Shown: positions 1 through 7,066, numbered from the stretch's first letter. The stretch is DNA of 11,644 nt from Sphingomonadales bacterium (GCA_027489295.1 JAIYAA010000109.1:1-11644); one strand, 5' to 3'. The notes: generated by a model not told the origin, from the sequence alone. Translations and numbers: made by a program.

Positions 1-56
1 AGGCGGACGATATGGTCGAGCACGAAACGCTGCTCGGCGGTGGCGGGGGTGAACAT
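1..56 (-). CDS. Probable acyl-CoA dehydrogenase, N-terminal fragment (runs off the window)
   Basis: Only the first 18 codons are inside the window, beginning MFTPATAEQRFVLDHIVRL. A good ribosome binding site (GAGAGAGG) lies about 5 bases before the ATG at 56-54, which supports a real start. The short N-terminus, with its FVLDHIV stretch, resembles from memory the start of sphingomonad acyl-CoA dehydrogenases, which often sit head-to-head with a Sua5 gene. That neighbourhood is the second argument. Eighteen residues cannot prove a family, so the function is tentative while the presence of a leftward gene is fairly secure. The gene diverges from sua5 across a gap of about 42 bp that must hold both promoters. 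Confidence 0.5.
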   Translation of the reverse strand, partial: MFTPATAEQRFVLDHIVR

Positions 57-87
57 CAGGCCTCTCTCTTGTGATCTTCTTGGCAGC

Positions 88-117
88 AATATAGCGCCTT
101 GCGGGTGACCCCAGCAA
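88..117 (-). promoter_or_regulatory. Candidate promoter for the leftward acyl-CoA dehydrogenase-like gene
   Basis: Read on the minus strand, TTGCTG (117-112) is followed after 18 bp by TATATT (93-88), a 5/6 match to the -10 consensus. The -10 lies about 32 bp before the ATG at 56. The -35 part is weak and lies inside the first codons of sua5 on the other strand, so the two divergent genes would be very tightly packed. Confidence 0.35.
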
Positions 118-1037
118 ATCCGCGAATCTTACCCTACGGCGAGGCCGCGCTTGGCGAGGCCGCCGCGCTCATCCGCCGCGGCGAATCGGTCGCGGTGCCC
201 ACCGAAACGGTCTACGGGCTCGCCGCCGACGCCACCGATTCGCAGGCGGTTGCGGGGATTTATGCGGCCAAGGGACGTCCCTCGTTCAACCCGCTGATCG
301 TCCATGTCGCGGACATGGCGATGGCCGAGACGATCGCGCGGTTCGACGATGCGGCGCGGGCGCTGGCCGCGCGCTTCTGGCCCGGTCCGCTCACCATGGT
401 GCTGCCGCTGGCGGCGGGCTCCCCGATCGCAAGCCTGGTCACCGCGGGGCTGTCGACCGTGGCCGTGCGCATGCCCGATCACCGCGCGATGCAGGGGCTG
501 ATCCGTGCGAGCGGACGGCCGCTCGCCGCGCCCTCGGCCAACGCCAGCGGCGGGATCAGCCCGACGCGCGCCGCGCATGTCGCGGCGAGCCTCGCCGGGC
601 GCATCCCGCTGGTGATCGACGACGGCGCGACCACCGACGGCATCGAATCCACCATCGTCGATCCCGCCCTTCGCCGCATCCTGCGGCCAGGCCCGGTAAC
701 CGCCGAGCAGCTTCCCGGTTACGACACCGGCGCAACCCCGGGCGCGATCACCGCGCCCGGCCAGCTCGCGAGCCATTATGCGCCGAGCAAGCCGGTGCGG
801 CTGGATGCGGTCCAGGCGGCGGACGACGAATGGCTGGTGGGCTTCGGCGCGGTGGCGGGCGACGACACATTGTCGGCGCGCGGGGATCTGCGCGAGGCGG
901 CGGCGCGCCTGTTCGATGCCCTCCACGATGCCGATGCGTCCGATCGGCCGCGTATCGCCATCGCGCCGGTGCCCGATCACGGGCTGGGACGCGCAATTCG
1001 TGATCGACTGGTCCGCGCGGCCCATCCCCGAGGTTAG
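99..1037 (+). CDS. sua5: L-threonylcarbamoyladenylate synthase, two-domain Sua5/YrdC/YwlC family
   Basis: This enzyme makes threonylcarbamoyl-AMP from Thr, bicarbonate and ATP, the first step of the t6A37 modification of ANN-decoding tRNAs in the cytoplasm. The YrdC/TsaC domain covers about residues 15-205. It shows PTETVYGLAADA (34-45), the KGRPSFNPLIVHV substrate-binding motif (58-70), FWPGPLT (93-99), VAVRMPDH (121-128), the PSANASG loop (145-151), ESTIVD (183-188) and ILRPGPV. The Sua5-specific C-terminal domain follows, opening with the linker APGQLASHYAPSKPV (219-233), so this is the long two-domain form (312 aa) and not the short TsaC. The start shown is TTG at 99. A GTG six bases later (105) is equally possible, and neither has a clear Shine-Dalgarno. 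A hairpin with a T-run about 30 bp past the stop probably terminates it. Confidence 0.93.
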   Translation: MRVTPANPRILPYGEAALGEAAALIRRGESVAVPTETVYGLAADATDSQAVAGIYAAKGRPSFNPLIVHVADMAMAETIARFDDAARALAARFWPGPLTMVLPLAAGSPIASLVTAGLSTVAVRMPDHRAMQGLIRASGRPLAAPSANASGGISPTRAAHVAASLAGRIPLVIDDGATTDGIESTIVDPALRRILRPGPVTAEQLPGYDTGATPGAITAPGQLASHYAPSKPVRLDAVQAADDEWLVGFGAVAGDDTLSARGDLREAAARLFDALHDADASDRPRIAIAPVPDHGLGRAIRDRLVRAAHPRG

Positions 1038-1068
1038 GGCATCGCACCGAAGACATGCGCAAAACTGG

Positions 1069-1096
1069 CTGAATTCTTCGAAATTCAGAAGTTTTT
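1069..1096 (+). terminator. Candidate rho-independent terminator downstream of sua5
   Basis: CTGAATT (1069-1075) and AATTCAG (1082-1088) form a perfect 7-bp stem around a C-TTCG-A loop. A run of five T's follows at 1092-1096. The stem is AT-rich and therefore weak, but its position 32 bp after the sua5 stop and the T-run fit a terminator. Confidence 0.45.
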
Positions 1097-1129
1097 CATG
1101 TTCCGTTAATCGATCACGCGGTCGCACCT

Positions 1130-1149
1130 GATCGTCCGACCGGACGATC
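1130..1149. promoter_or_regulatory. Perfect 9+2+9 palindrome, operator-like
   Basis: GATCGTCCG, a 2-bp centre AC, then CGGACGATC form an exact inverted repeat. The length, near-zero spacer and GTCCG/CGGAC arms resemble operators of dimeric helix-turn-helix regulators such as the TetR family. No T-run follows on either strand, so it does not look like a terminator. No start codon of a credible gene is adjacent, so its target is unknown. Confidence 0.35.
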
Positions 1150-1488
1150 GACAGAAATGGCTTCGATTATGGCCTTACTGAAGTTGCGGAATGCGGCCTG
1201 ATTCGCGCATGCGAGGTTGCGCAAGCCACATGTCAGCGCAATCATGTATCGAAAATCTCAATTTGGGTAATCGGTATACGTTCTTTTCTTTACAGGGCGT
1301 AACAATTTCCTACGGTCGACCAGCCGTTTAGCTCGCGAACAAAGATGAGTGTGGCGGTGGTTGGCAGCATGTGCGCGGTGGGAGGATGGCCCGTTTGGGG
1401 CGCCAGCCCGCGCCACTTGCCTGTCATGCAACATGCGGAACCCGAAGGCGTCCCGTGTCGCCCCCACATGGTGTGGCGTCTTCGTACT

Positions 1489-1516
1489 CCGCGGCCAGCA
1501 TCGCTGCCGGCCGCGG
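1489..1516 (-). terminator. Strong GC hairpin downstream of msrA (possible terminator or 3' stabiliser)
   Basis: As minus-strand RNA, CCGCGGCCGGCA pairs with TGCTGGCCGCGG around the tetraloop GCGA. That is 12 bp including one G-U pair, closed by a GNRA loop. On the plus strand the same position would be an A-C mismatch, so the structure favours minus-strand transcription, the direction of msrA, whose stop is about 30 bp upstream. There is no T-run, so it may be a processing or stability hairpin and not an intrinsic terminator. Confidence 0.45.
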
Positions 1517-1546
1517 TCTCGTATACCCCCGTGGGAGGGCGCGGCC

Positions 1547-2092
1547 TTAAGCGGCTGCGCCCTCTTTCGTCCTGTTGGCGAAGCTCTTGCGCAGCTTGCG
1601 GAGCTTGGGCGGGATGACCGCCAGGCAATAGGGGTTCCGCTGGCCTTCGCCCTGCCAATATTCCTGATGATAGTCCTCGGCCGACCACCACTGGCCCAGC
1701 GGCTCGATCGCGGTAACGATCGGTTGCGGCCAATCGGGGCGGGCCCGCTCGATCGCGTCCAGGGCCTCGCGCTCCTGCTCCGCCGAATGCGGGAAGATCG
1801 CCGAGCGATACTGGGTGCCGATGTCGTTGCCCTGGCGGTTGAGCTGGGTCGGATCATGGGTGGCGAGGAAGATGTCGAGGATCTCGCCATAGCTCACGAT
1901 GTCGGTATCGAAGCTCACCCGGATCGCCTCGGCATGGCCGGTCGTGCCGCTGCAGACCTCCTTGTAGGTCGGGTTTTCCTTGGTGCCGCCGATATAGCCG
2001 CTTTCGACGCCCTGCACGCCGATCACGTCGTTGAACACCGCTTCCGTGCACCAGAAGCAACCGCCGGCCAGCGTTGCCGTTTCGATTGTCAT
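1547..2092 (-). CDS. msrA: Peptide-methionine (S)-S-oxide reductase MsrA
   Basis: It reduces methionine-S-sulfoxide in proteins and free Met back to methionine, a cytosolic oxidative-damage repair reaction driven by thioredoxin. The family signature GGCFWCTE is at residues 10-17, with catalytic Cys12 and the Phe-Trp substrate pocket. Further family blocks are GVESGYIGG (28-36), TGHAEAIRVSFD (51-62), HDPTQLNRQGNDIGTQYRS (79-97) and the C-terminal NPYC (153-156), whose Cys156 is a candidate resolving cysteine. At 181 residues it has normal length for a stand-alone MsrA, with no MsrB domain fused. The start at 2092 is supported by AAGGAG about 9 bases upstream. It diverges from galE across 67 bp. 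Confidence 0.96.
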   Translation of the reverse strand: MTIETATLAGGCFWCTEAVFNDVIGVQGVESGYIGGTKENPTYKEVCSGTTGHAEAIRVSFDTDIVSYGEILDIFLATHDPTQLNRQGNDIGTQYRSAIFPHSAEQEREALDAIERARPDWPQPIVTAIEPLGQWWSAEDYHQEYWQGEGQRNPYCLAVIPPKLRKLRKSFANRTKEGAAA

Positions 2093-2120
2093 GTCGAGGA
2101 ACTCCTTGCTTGTGGCCCCA

Positions 2121-2148
2121 AGATAGGGTGGAGCCGGGGCAGAACAAA
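2121..2148 (-). promoter_or_regulatory. Candidate msrA promoter
   Basis: On the minus strand TTGTTC (2148-2143) is followed after 16 bp by TATCTT (2126-2121), a 4/6 match to the -10 consensus, about 28 bp before the msrA ATG. The -35 matches only the leading TTG, so this is tentative. It occupies most of the msrA-galE spacer. Confidence 0.3.
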
Positions 2149-2159
2149 GAGGATGGCGT

Positions 2160-3158
2160 ATGCGCGACGGTGCGGTGCTGGTAACGGGTGGGGCGGGCTA
2201 TATCGGGAGCCATGCGGTGCTTGCGCTGCTCGACGCCGGCTGGCGCGTGGTGGTGGTCGACAATCTGGTGACCGGGTTCGATTGGGCGGTCGATCCGCGC
2301 GCGACGCTGGTGGTCGCCAATATCGACGATGCCGATGCGGTGCGCGGCGCGATCCGTTCGCACGGCGTGGTCGCGGTCATGCACTTCGCCGGATCGGTGG
2401 TGGTGCCGGAATCGGTGACCGACCCGCTCAAATATTACCGCAACAACACGGTGGCGAGCCGCGCGCTGATCGAGAGCGTGGTGGCCGAAGGCGTGCGCCA
2501 CTTCATCTTCTCCTCGACCGCCGCGACCTATGGCATTCCCGAGCAGGTGCCGGTGCGCGAGGACAGCCCCAAGGCGCCGATCAACCCCTATGGCATGTCC
2601 AAGCTGATGACCGAGATCATGCTGAAGGACGTCGCTGCGGCGCACCCGCTCAACTATTGCGCGCTGCGCTACTTCAACGTCGCGGGTGCCGATCCGCAGG
2701 GGCGCACCGGCCAGTCGACGGCGGGTGCCACGCACCTGATCAAGGTCGCGGTGGAAGCGGCGACCGGCAAGCGGGCGCACGTCTCGGTATTCGGTACCGA
2801 TTTCGCCACGCCCGATGGCACCGGCGTGCGCGATTACATCCATGTCAGCGATCTCGCCGCCGCGCATGTCGATGCGCTCGACCTGCTGATCGCGCGGCCC
2901 GAGGAAAGCCACACGATGAACTGCGGCTATGGCCGGGGTTTCTCGGTGCTCGAAGTGCTCGATGCGGTCGACCGCGTCACCAACCTGCACATCGAGCGCA
3001 AGCTGGAAGGTCGCCGCGCCGGGGATCCCGATGCGCTGGTGGCGGACAACAGCGCGATCCTCGCGGCGCTGCCCTGGCGGCCCCAGCATGCCGATCTGAA
3101 CGGCATCGTCCGGGATGCGCTGGCCTGGGAGCGCAAGCTCGCCGAGATGGGGCGGTAG
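2160..3158 (+). CDS. galE: UDP-glucose 4-epimerase GalE
   Basis: It interconverts UDP-glucose and UDP-galactose with tightly bound NAD, supplying galactosyl donors for exopolysaccharide and glycolipid synthesis or feeding the Leloir pathway. It is an extended short-chain dehydrogenase. The NAD-binding TGGAGYIGSH is at residues 9-18, HFAGSVVVPES at 75-85, the catalytic Ser/Thr stretch FSSTAATYG at 117-125, and the catalytic YGMSK (Tyr144, Lys148) follows. RYFNVAGADP (170-179) and GTGVRDYIHVSDLA (220-233) are typical of GalE. It is full length (332 aa). AAAGAGG lies about 7 bases before the ATG. No galK or galT is next to it, so a role in making sugar nucleotides is more likely than galactose catabolism, but that is inference. 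Confidence 0.95.
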   Translation: MRDGAVLVTGGAGYIGSHAVLALLDAGWRVVVVDNLVTGFDWAVDPRATLVVANIDDADAVRGAIRSHGVVAVMHFAGSVVVPESVTDPLKYYRNNTVASRALIESVVAEGVRHFIFSSTAATYGIPEQVPVREDSPKAPINPYGMSKLMTEIMLKDVAAAHPLNYCALRYFNVAGADPQGRTGQSTAGATHLIKVAVEAATGKRAHVSVFGTDFATPDGTGVRDYIHVSDLAAAHVDALDLLIARPEESHTMNCGYGRGFSVLEVLDAVDRVTNLHIERKLEGRRAGDPDALVADNSAILAALPWRPQHADLNGIVRDALAWERKLAEMGR

Positions 3159-3226
3159 GCGGGCGCCACCTCCGCTGCTATGGTTCCCGCGCGCGCATCC
3201 GAAAAGGCGCGAGAGGGAGGCTGGCT

Positions 3227-3493
3227 ATGCTGATGGTCCTGTTCCTGCTTTCGATGACCGGTGACGACGCGCCCAAGGTGTCGGCCCTGCCCAAATCTAC
3301 CGAGACGACGAGTCGCCAGGTCCGGTGCGAAAATGCCCGCGACCAGCTGGCACGCGAGGGAGAAGGGCCCATTCCCACGCTGCGTTCGCTGGACGAGGAG
3401 CCGCTGGCGAATGCCTATCGGCCGGTGGTGCGCTATGCGCATTGCGACAAGCCGGTCCTGATCGCGAAGCAAATCGGGCGGCAGCAGCGCTGA
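3227..3493 (+). CDS. Small probably exported protein of unknown function (88 aa)
   Basis: I do not recognise this protein. The ATG at 3227 has a strong Shine-Dalgarno (GGGAGG) about 8 bases upstream, which is the main reason to call it and to prefer this start over the ATG at 3233. The N-terminus MLMVLFLLSMTGDDAP is short and hydrophobic, like a minimal signal peptide or weak anchor. The rest is polar, with just two cysteines (Cys34 and Cys73) that could form a disulfide in the periplasm. It begins 68 bp after galE on the same strand and could be co-transcribed with it. It converges on the isochorismatase-like gene, with only 26 bp between the two stops. Confidence 0.7.
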   Translation: MLMVLFLLSMTGDDAPKVSALPKSTETTSRQVRCENARDQLAREGEGPIPTLRSLDEEPLANAYRPVVRYAHCDKPVLIAKQIGRQQR

Positions 3494-3496
3494 TCG

Positions 3497-3517
3497 GGTG
3501 CAGCCAGGTGCTGCGCC
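3497..3517. terminator. Hairpin between convergent genes (possible bidirectional terminator)
   Basis: GGTGCAGC (3497-3504) pairs with GCTGCGCC (3510-3517), 8 bp with one G-T wobble, around loop CAGGT. It fills most of the 26-bp gap between two converging stop codons. No T-run follows on either strand, so termination strength is uncertain. Confidence 0.35.
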
Positions 3518-3519
3518 GC

Positions 3520-4095
3520 TCAGGCGGGCATTGCCCGCGCGATGCCGGAACGTACCGCCTCCGTCGTCCGGATGGCGGCATATTCGCCGTTAAGGTTGCT
3601 CAGCGAGGCGAGGTGGATGTCCTCCGCCGATCGCAGCGCACCGTCCAGATCGTGCCGGGCGAAGGTGAAGCAGGCATCTGAAACGACGGTCGCGGCGAAG
3701 CCGAGGCACGCGGCCGAACGCACCGTAGCCTCCACCGAATAGTTCGTCGCCACCCCGGCGAAGACGAGGCCGGTGATCGAGCGGAGGTGGAGATGGCGTT
3801 CCAGGCCGGAGCCGGCAAAGGCATCGGTGACGTGCTTGTCGACCACATGCTCCCTTCCCGTCGGCAGGAAGGCCGGTTGGAATTCGGCGCCCGGCTGCCC
3901 CGCCCGGAAACCGGAGGCCGGATCGAGCGACAGGTGGCGTACATGGACGATCGGGCCGCCGCGGCGCCGCCACGCGGCGAGCAGCCTCGCGGCGTTCGCC
4001 TCCGCCGATGCGTTGTTCCGTTGCGGAAGGGCAGGATCGGACATGGCGCGCTGAAGGTCGATCAGGACCAGCGCTTCGTCGATGGCATGGCTCAC
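3520..4095 (-). CDS. Isochorismatase-family hydrolase with Ser in place of the nucleophilic Cys
   Basis: The 191-residue protein has the isochorismatase-like cysteine hydrolase fold, whose members act on isochorismate, nicotinamide, N-carbamoyl compounds and similar substrates. The usual triad is Asp, Lys, Cys. Asp13 is in VLIDLQ and Lys87 is in VVDKHVTDAF. The block normally written G-x-x-TN-x-C-VE-x-T reads GVATNYSVEAT (114-124), so residue 120 is Ser (codon TCG on the minus strand). The downstream VVSDACFTF (137-145) is typical. The start is a GTG at 4095 with no visible Shine-Dalgarno. It lies 37 bp after the NTF2-like gene on the same strand, so translation may follow from that upstream gene. 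The substrate cannot be told from sequence. Confidence 0.85.
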   Translation of the reverse strand: MSHAIDEALVLIDLQRAMSDPALPQRNNASAEANAARLLAAWRRRGGPIVHVRHLSLDPASGFRAGQPGAEFQPAFLPTGREHVVDKHVTDAFAGSGLERHLHLRSITGLVFAGVATNYSVEATVRSAACLGFAATVVSDACFTFARHDLDGALRSAEDIHLASLSNLNGEYAAIRTTEAVRSGIARAMPA

Positions 4096-4132
4096 GAACG
4101 AAGTGTACGCGTGCGGCCCTTCGCCGCAACCG

Positions 4133-4612
4133 CTATTTCGTCTTACCCGGCGCGTCTCGCTGCTCTGCCGGCGTCGCTGCGCGATGACCGTAGCTGAGCA
4201 CGGTGGTGATCCGCCACGCGCCGTCCTGCTTTGCCCAGACCATCACGAACTTGGCGATGCCTTCACAGCGGCCCGTCGCCAGTTCGCAGAAGCGGTGCTC
4301 GCCTTCCTCGATCGCGCCATAGTCCTTGATCGGGTAGACGCGGAACGACGCCGAGATCCGCTCGCGTCGCACCTTGCCGCAGATGTATTTGCGCACGCCG
4401 TCGACCATCGCGTCGCGGGCGAAGGTCGCGCCGCCATTGTCGTGATAGAAGGCGACCTTGGGATCGAAAGAGCCGGAAAACACGGGCAGGTCGCAGCGAT
4501 TATAGGCGTCGAACACCTTGGTATCGAGGGCACTGATTTCCGCCGTCAGGGGATCGGCCGCGGAAGGATCCGAGACGGCGAGCAGCGCGGCCATCAACGC
4601 GGTGACAATCAT
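4133..4612 (-). CDS. Exported NTF2-like / SnoaL-type domain protein
   Basis: The preferred start is the ATG at 4612, which has AGGGGG about 8 bases upstream. An in-frame ATG at 4684 would add a basic stretch inconsistent with a signal peptide. From 4612 the protein has 159 residues and opens with a signal peptide (MIVTALMAALLAVSDPSAADP) with a likely cleavage after PSA-A. The remainder resembles the cone-shaped NTF2/SnoaL/DUF4440 fold: an N-terminal helix (AEISALDTKVFDAYNRCDL), then FDPKVAFYHDNGG, ARDAMVDGVRKYICG and the closing strands AKFVMVWAKQDGAWRITTVLSYGH. Such domains may be enzymes or binding modules, and I cannot assign a ligand. It probably forms a two-gene unit with the isochorismatase-like gene downstream. 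Confidence 0.8.
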   Translation of the reverse strand: MIVTALMAALLAVSDPSAADPLTAEISALDTKVFDAYNRCDLPVFSGSFDPKVAFYHDNGGATFARDAMVDGVRKYICGKVRRERISASFRVYPIKDYGAIEEGEHRFCELATGRCEGIAKFVMVWAKQDGAWRITTVLSYGHRAATPAEQRDAPGKTK

Positions 4613-4677
4613 GATCTTTTCCCCCTGTGCTCGCCTCGTGCGCGCCGGGCGGAATCGTAGCGCCTGTCGTACCCTAC

Positions 4678-4719
4678 GCAACAATACAAAACGGCCCGGG
4701 GGATCGCTCCCCCGGGCCG
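4678..4719 (-). terminator. Strong rho-independent terminator of the clpA unit
   Basis: The arms 4692-4703 and 4708-4719 form a perfect 12-bp, almost all G/C stem with a 4-base loop. In the minus-strand transcript it is followed at once by TTTTGTATTGTTG. It begins 25 bp after the clpA stop codon and insulates the leftward NTF2-like gene further on. Confidence 0.92.
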
Positions 4720-4744
4720 CTTGTGATTCCCGAACCCCTGAAGA

Positions 4745-7066
4745 TCAGGCGCCCGCAGGCTCCGTCTTCGTGCCCTTCTTGGGCTTTTTCGGTGCGGCCG
4801 GCGTGATCTCGAAGGCCAGCGCATTGTCCTTCAGCTTCACGCTGACTTCGCCGCCATGGACGAGCTTGCCGAACAGCAGCTCCTCGGCGAGCGGCTGCTT
4901 GATCTTCTCCTGGATCAGGCGGCCCATCGGGCGGGCGCCGTACAGCTTGTCATAGCCGCGCTTGGTCATCCAGGCCTTGGCTTCCTCGTCGAGCTGGATG
5001 TGCACGCCGCGATCGGTGAGCTGCAGCTCGAGCTGGAGGATGAACTTGTCGACCACGCGGGCGACCACTTCGGTCGGCAGATAGCCGAACGGCACGATCG
5101 CATCGAGGCGGTTGCGGAATTCCGGGGTGAAGAGGTTCTTCACCGCTTCCTCCTGCACGTCCTCGCGGCTCAGCTCGCCGAAGCCGACGCTTTCCTTCGC
5201 CATGTCCGACGCACCGGCATTGGTGGTCATGATGAGGATGGTGTTGCGGAAGTCGACGGTCTTGCCGTGGTGGTCGGTCAGCTTGCCGTTGTCCATCACC
5301 TGCAGCAGGATGTTGAACAGGTCCGGATGCGCCTTCTCGATTTCGTCGAGCAGCAGCACCGAATGCGGGTTCTGGTCGACCGCGTCGGTCAGCAGGCCGC
5401 CCTGGTCATAGCCGACATAGCCCGGGGGGGCACCGATCAGCCGGCTGACCGAGTGGCGTTCCATGTACTCGGACATGTCGAAGCGCTGGAGCGGGATGCC
5501 GAGCAGCGTCGCGAGCTGCTTCGCCACCTCGGTCTTGCCGACGCCCGTGGGGCCCGAGAACAGGTAGTTGCCGATCGGCTTGTCCGGATCGCGCAGCCCC
5601 GCACGGCTGAGCTTGATTGCCGAGCTGAGCACCTCGATCGCCTTGTCCTGGCCGAACACGACACGCTTCAGGTCCTGCTCGATATTGGCGAGCACGCGGG
5701 TGTCGTCCGACGAGACGGTCTTGGCCGGGATCCGCGCCATGGTCGCGATGACCTGCTCGATCTCCTTGGGCGTGATGACCTTCTTGCGCTTGGACGGCGC
5801 CACCAGCATCTGCATCGCGCCGACTTCGTCGATCACGTCGATCGCCTTGTCCGGCAGCTTGCGGTCGTTGATGTAGCGCGCCGACAGCTCGACCGCCGAC
5901 TTGATCGCGTCGGGAGTGTACTTCACCGAATGGTGCTGCTCGAACGCCGAGCGCAAGCCGGCGAGAATCTTCACCGTATCCTCGACCGACGGCTCGTTGA
6001 CGTCGATCTTCTGGAAACGGCGCAGCAGCGCGCGGTCCTTCTCGAAGTGGTTGCGGAATTCCTTGTAGGTGGTCGAACCGATGCAGCGGATCGAACCGCC
6101 CGACAGCGCCGGCTTGAGCAGGTTCGATGCGTCCATCGCGCCGCCGCTGGTCGCGCCCGCGCCGATCACGGTATGGATCTCGTCGATGAACAGCACCGCA
6201 TGCGGCAGCTTCTCGAGCTCCGAAACGACCTGCTTGAGCCGCTCCTCGAAATCGCCGCGATAGCGGGTGCCGGCGAGCAGCGCGCCCATGTCGAGCGAGT
6301 AGATCACCGCTTCCTTCAGAACGTCGGGCACTTCGCCCTCGACGATCTTGCGCGCGAGGCCTTCCGCGATGGCGGTCTTGCCGACGCCGGGGTCGCCCAC
6401 ATAGAGCGGGTTGTTCTTGCTGCGCCGGCAGAGGATCTGGACGGTGCGGTCGACCTCGGCCGCACGGCCGATCAGCGGATCGACCTTGCCGATCTTGGCC
6501 TTCTCGTTGAGGTCGACGGTGAATTGCTTGAGCGCGCTCTCACCCTTGCCCGTCTTCGCCTCCTGCTTGTTCGACTTGTCGTCCTCGGCGGCGCCCTTCG
6601 GCGTGCTCGCCTCGGTTGGCGTGGTACCGCCCTTGCCGACACCGTGGCTGATGAAGCTGACGGCATCGAGCCGGCTCATGTCCTGCTGCTGCAGGAAATA
6701 GACTGCGTAGCTCTCGCGCTCGCTGAACAGCGCCACCAGCACGTTGCCGCCGGTCACTTCGTCGCGGCCCGAGGACTGGACGTGGAGAATCGCGCGCTGC
6801 ACGACGCGCTGGAACCCGCTGGTGGGGGAGGGATCGGTGGCGTTGTCCACCTTCAGCGCTTCCAGCTCGGTGTCGAGATAGTGCGCCACGGTGGTTTTCA
6901 GTTCGCCCAGATCTACGCCGCACGCGCCCATTACCTTCGACGCATGTTCATCGTCGATCAGTGCGAGCAGCAGATGCTCGAGCGTTGCATATTCGTGCCG
7001 GCGCGAGGACGCAGCCTCGAGCGCCTTGTGGAGGGTGGCTTCGAGAGCGGAGGCGAAACTAGGCAT
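4745..7066 (-). CDS. clpA: ATP-dependent Clp protease ATP-binding subunit ClpA
   Basis: This is the hexameric AAA+ unfoldase that feeds substrates to ClpP. The N-terminal Clp double repeat covers residues 1-145. A charged linker rich in Lys/Glu/Ser (about 146-178) follows. The first AAA+ module has Walker A GDPGVGKT (224-231) and Walker B VLFIDEIH (291-298). The second has Walker A GPTGVGKT (505-512) and Walker B LLLDEIEKAH (571-580), then TNAGAS (615-620) and FTPEFRNRLD (646-655). A VGF tripeptide at 627-629 sits where ClpA carries the IGL/IGF loop that docks ClpP, arguing for ClpA and not ClpB. There is also no ClpB-type coiled-coil insertion. The length (773 aa) is normal. GGAG lies about 10 bases before the ATG. 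No clpS lies upstream; a DUF1192 gene does. Confidence 0.97.
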   Translation of the reverse strand: MPSFASALEATLHKALEAASSRRHEYATLEHLLLALIDDEHASKVMGACGVDLGELKTTVAHYLDTELEALKVDNATDPSPTSGFQRVVQRAILHVQSSGRDEVTGGNVLVALFSERESYAVYFLQQQDMSRLDAVSFISHGVGKGGTTPTEASTPKGAAEDDKSNKQEAKTGKGESALKQFTVDLNEKAKIGKVDPLIGRAAEVDRTVQILCRRSKNNPLYVGDPGVGKTAIAEGLARKIVEGEVPDVLKEAVIYSLDMGALLAGTRYRGDFEERLKQVVSELEKLPHAVLFIDEIHTVIGAGATSGGAMDASNLLKPALSGGSIRCIGSTTYKEFRNHFEKDRALLRRFQKIDVNEPSVEDTVKILAGLRSAFEQHHSVKYTPDAIKSAVELSARYINDRKLPDKAIDVIDEVGAMQMLVAPSKRKKVITPKEIEQVIATMARIPAKTVSSDDTRVLANIEQDLKRVVFGQDKAIEVLSSAIKLSRAGLRDPDKPIGNYLFSGPTGVGKTEVAKQLATLLGIPLQRFDMSEYMERHSVSRLIGAPPGYVGYDQGGLLTDAVDQNPHSVLLLDEIEKAHPDLFNILLQVMDNGKLTDHHGKTVDFRNTILIMTTNAGASDMAKESVGFGELSREDVQEEAVKNLFTPEFRNRLDAIVPFGYLPTEVVARVVDKFILQLELQLTDRGVHIQLDEEAKAWMTKRGYDKLYGARPMGRLIQEKIKQPLAEELLFGKLVHGGEVSVKLKDNALAFEITPAAPKKPKKGTKTEPAGA

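Larger units (their letters stand above)
1038..1546. other. 509-bp gene-free stretch with lowered GC and several inverted repeats
   Basis: Neither strand has an ORF with convincing codon use or a ribosome binding site. The part from about 1060 to 1345 is visibly richer in A+T than the neighbouring genes. It holds the sua5 terminator-like hairpin, the 1130-1149 palindrome, a smaller CCACA/TGTGG hairpin near 1465-1477 and the strong hairpin at 1489-1516. sua5 (rightward) and msrA (leftward) both run into it, so it is a convergent 3' spacer. It is long for that, and it could hide a small RNA. Confidence 0.6.

Noticed and set aside
1114..1245. A 43-codon minus-strand ORF in the gene-free stretch
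   Set aside because: It has no Shine-Dalgarno, ordinary intergenic composition and no recognisable motif. Its end simply reads through the 1130-1149 palindrome.
1258..1546. Minus- and plus-strand ORFs running from the gene-free stretch into msrA
   Set aside because: They have Arg/Ser/Pro/His-rich shadow composition, overlap msrA in other frames and have no ribosome binding site.
1038..1546. A hidden tRNA gene
   Set aside because: I looked for a T-loop (GTTCRANYC) with flanking stems and found none. The inverted repeats present do not fold as a cloverleaf.
1349..3226. A long rightward open frame covering msrA and galE in other frames
   Set aside because: It crosses antisense msrA and out-of-frame galE and has shadow-frame composition. 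Only its last 88 codons, from the ATG at 3227, are preceded by a good ribosome binding site and look real.
5424..5430. A run of seven G's in clpA, as a possible programmed frameshift
   Set aside because: It encodes the conserved GAPPGYVG segment in the normal frame. The full-length frame continues and nothing suggests an alternative product.
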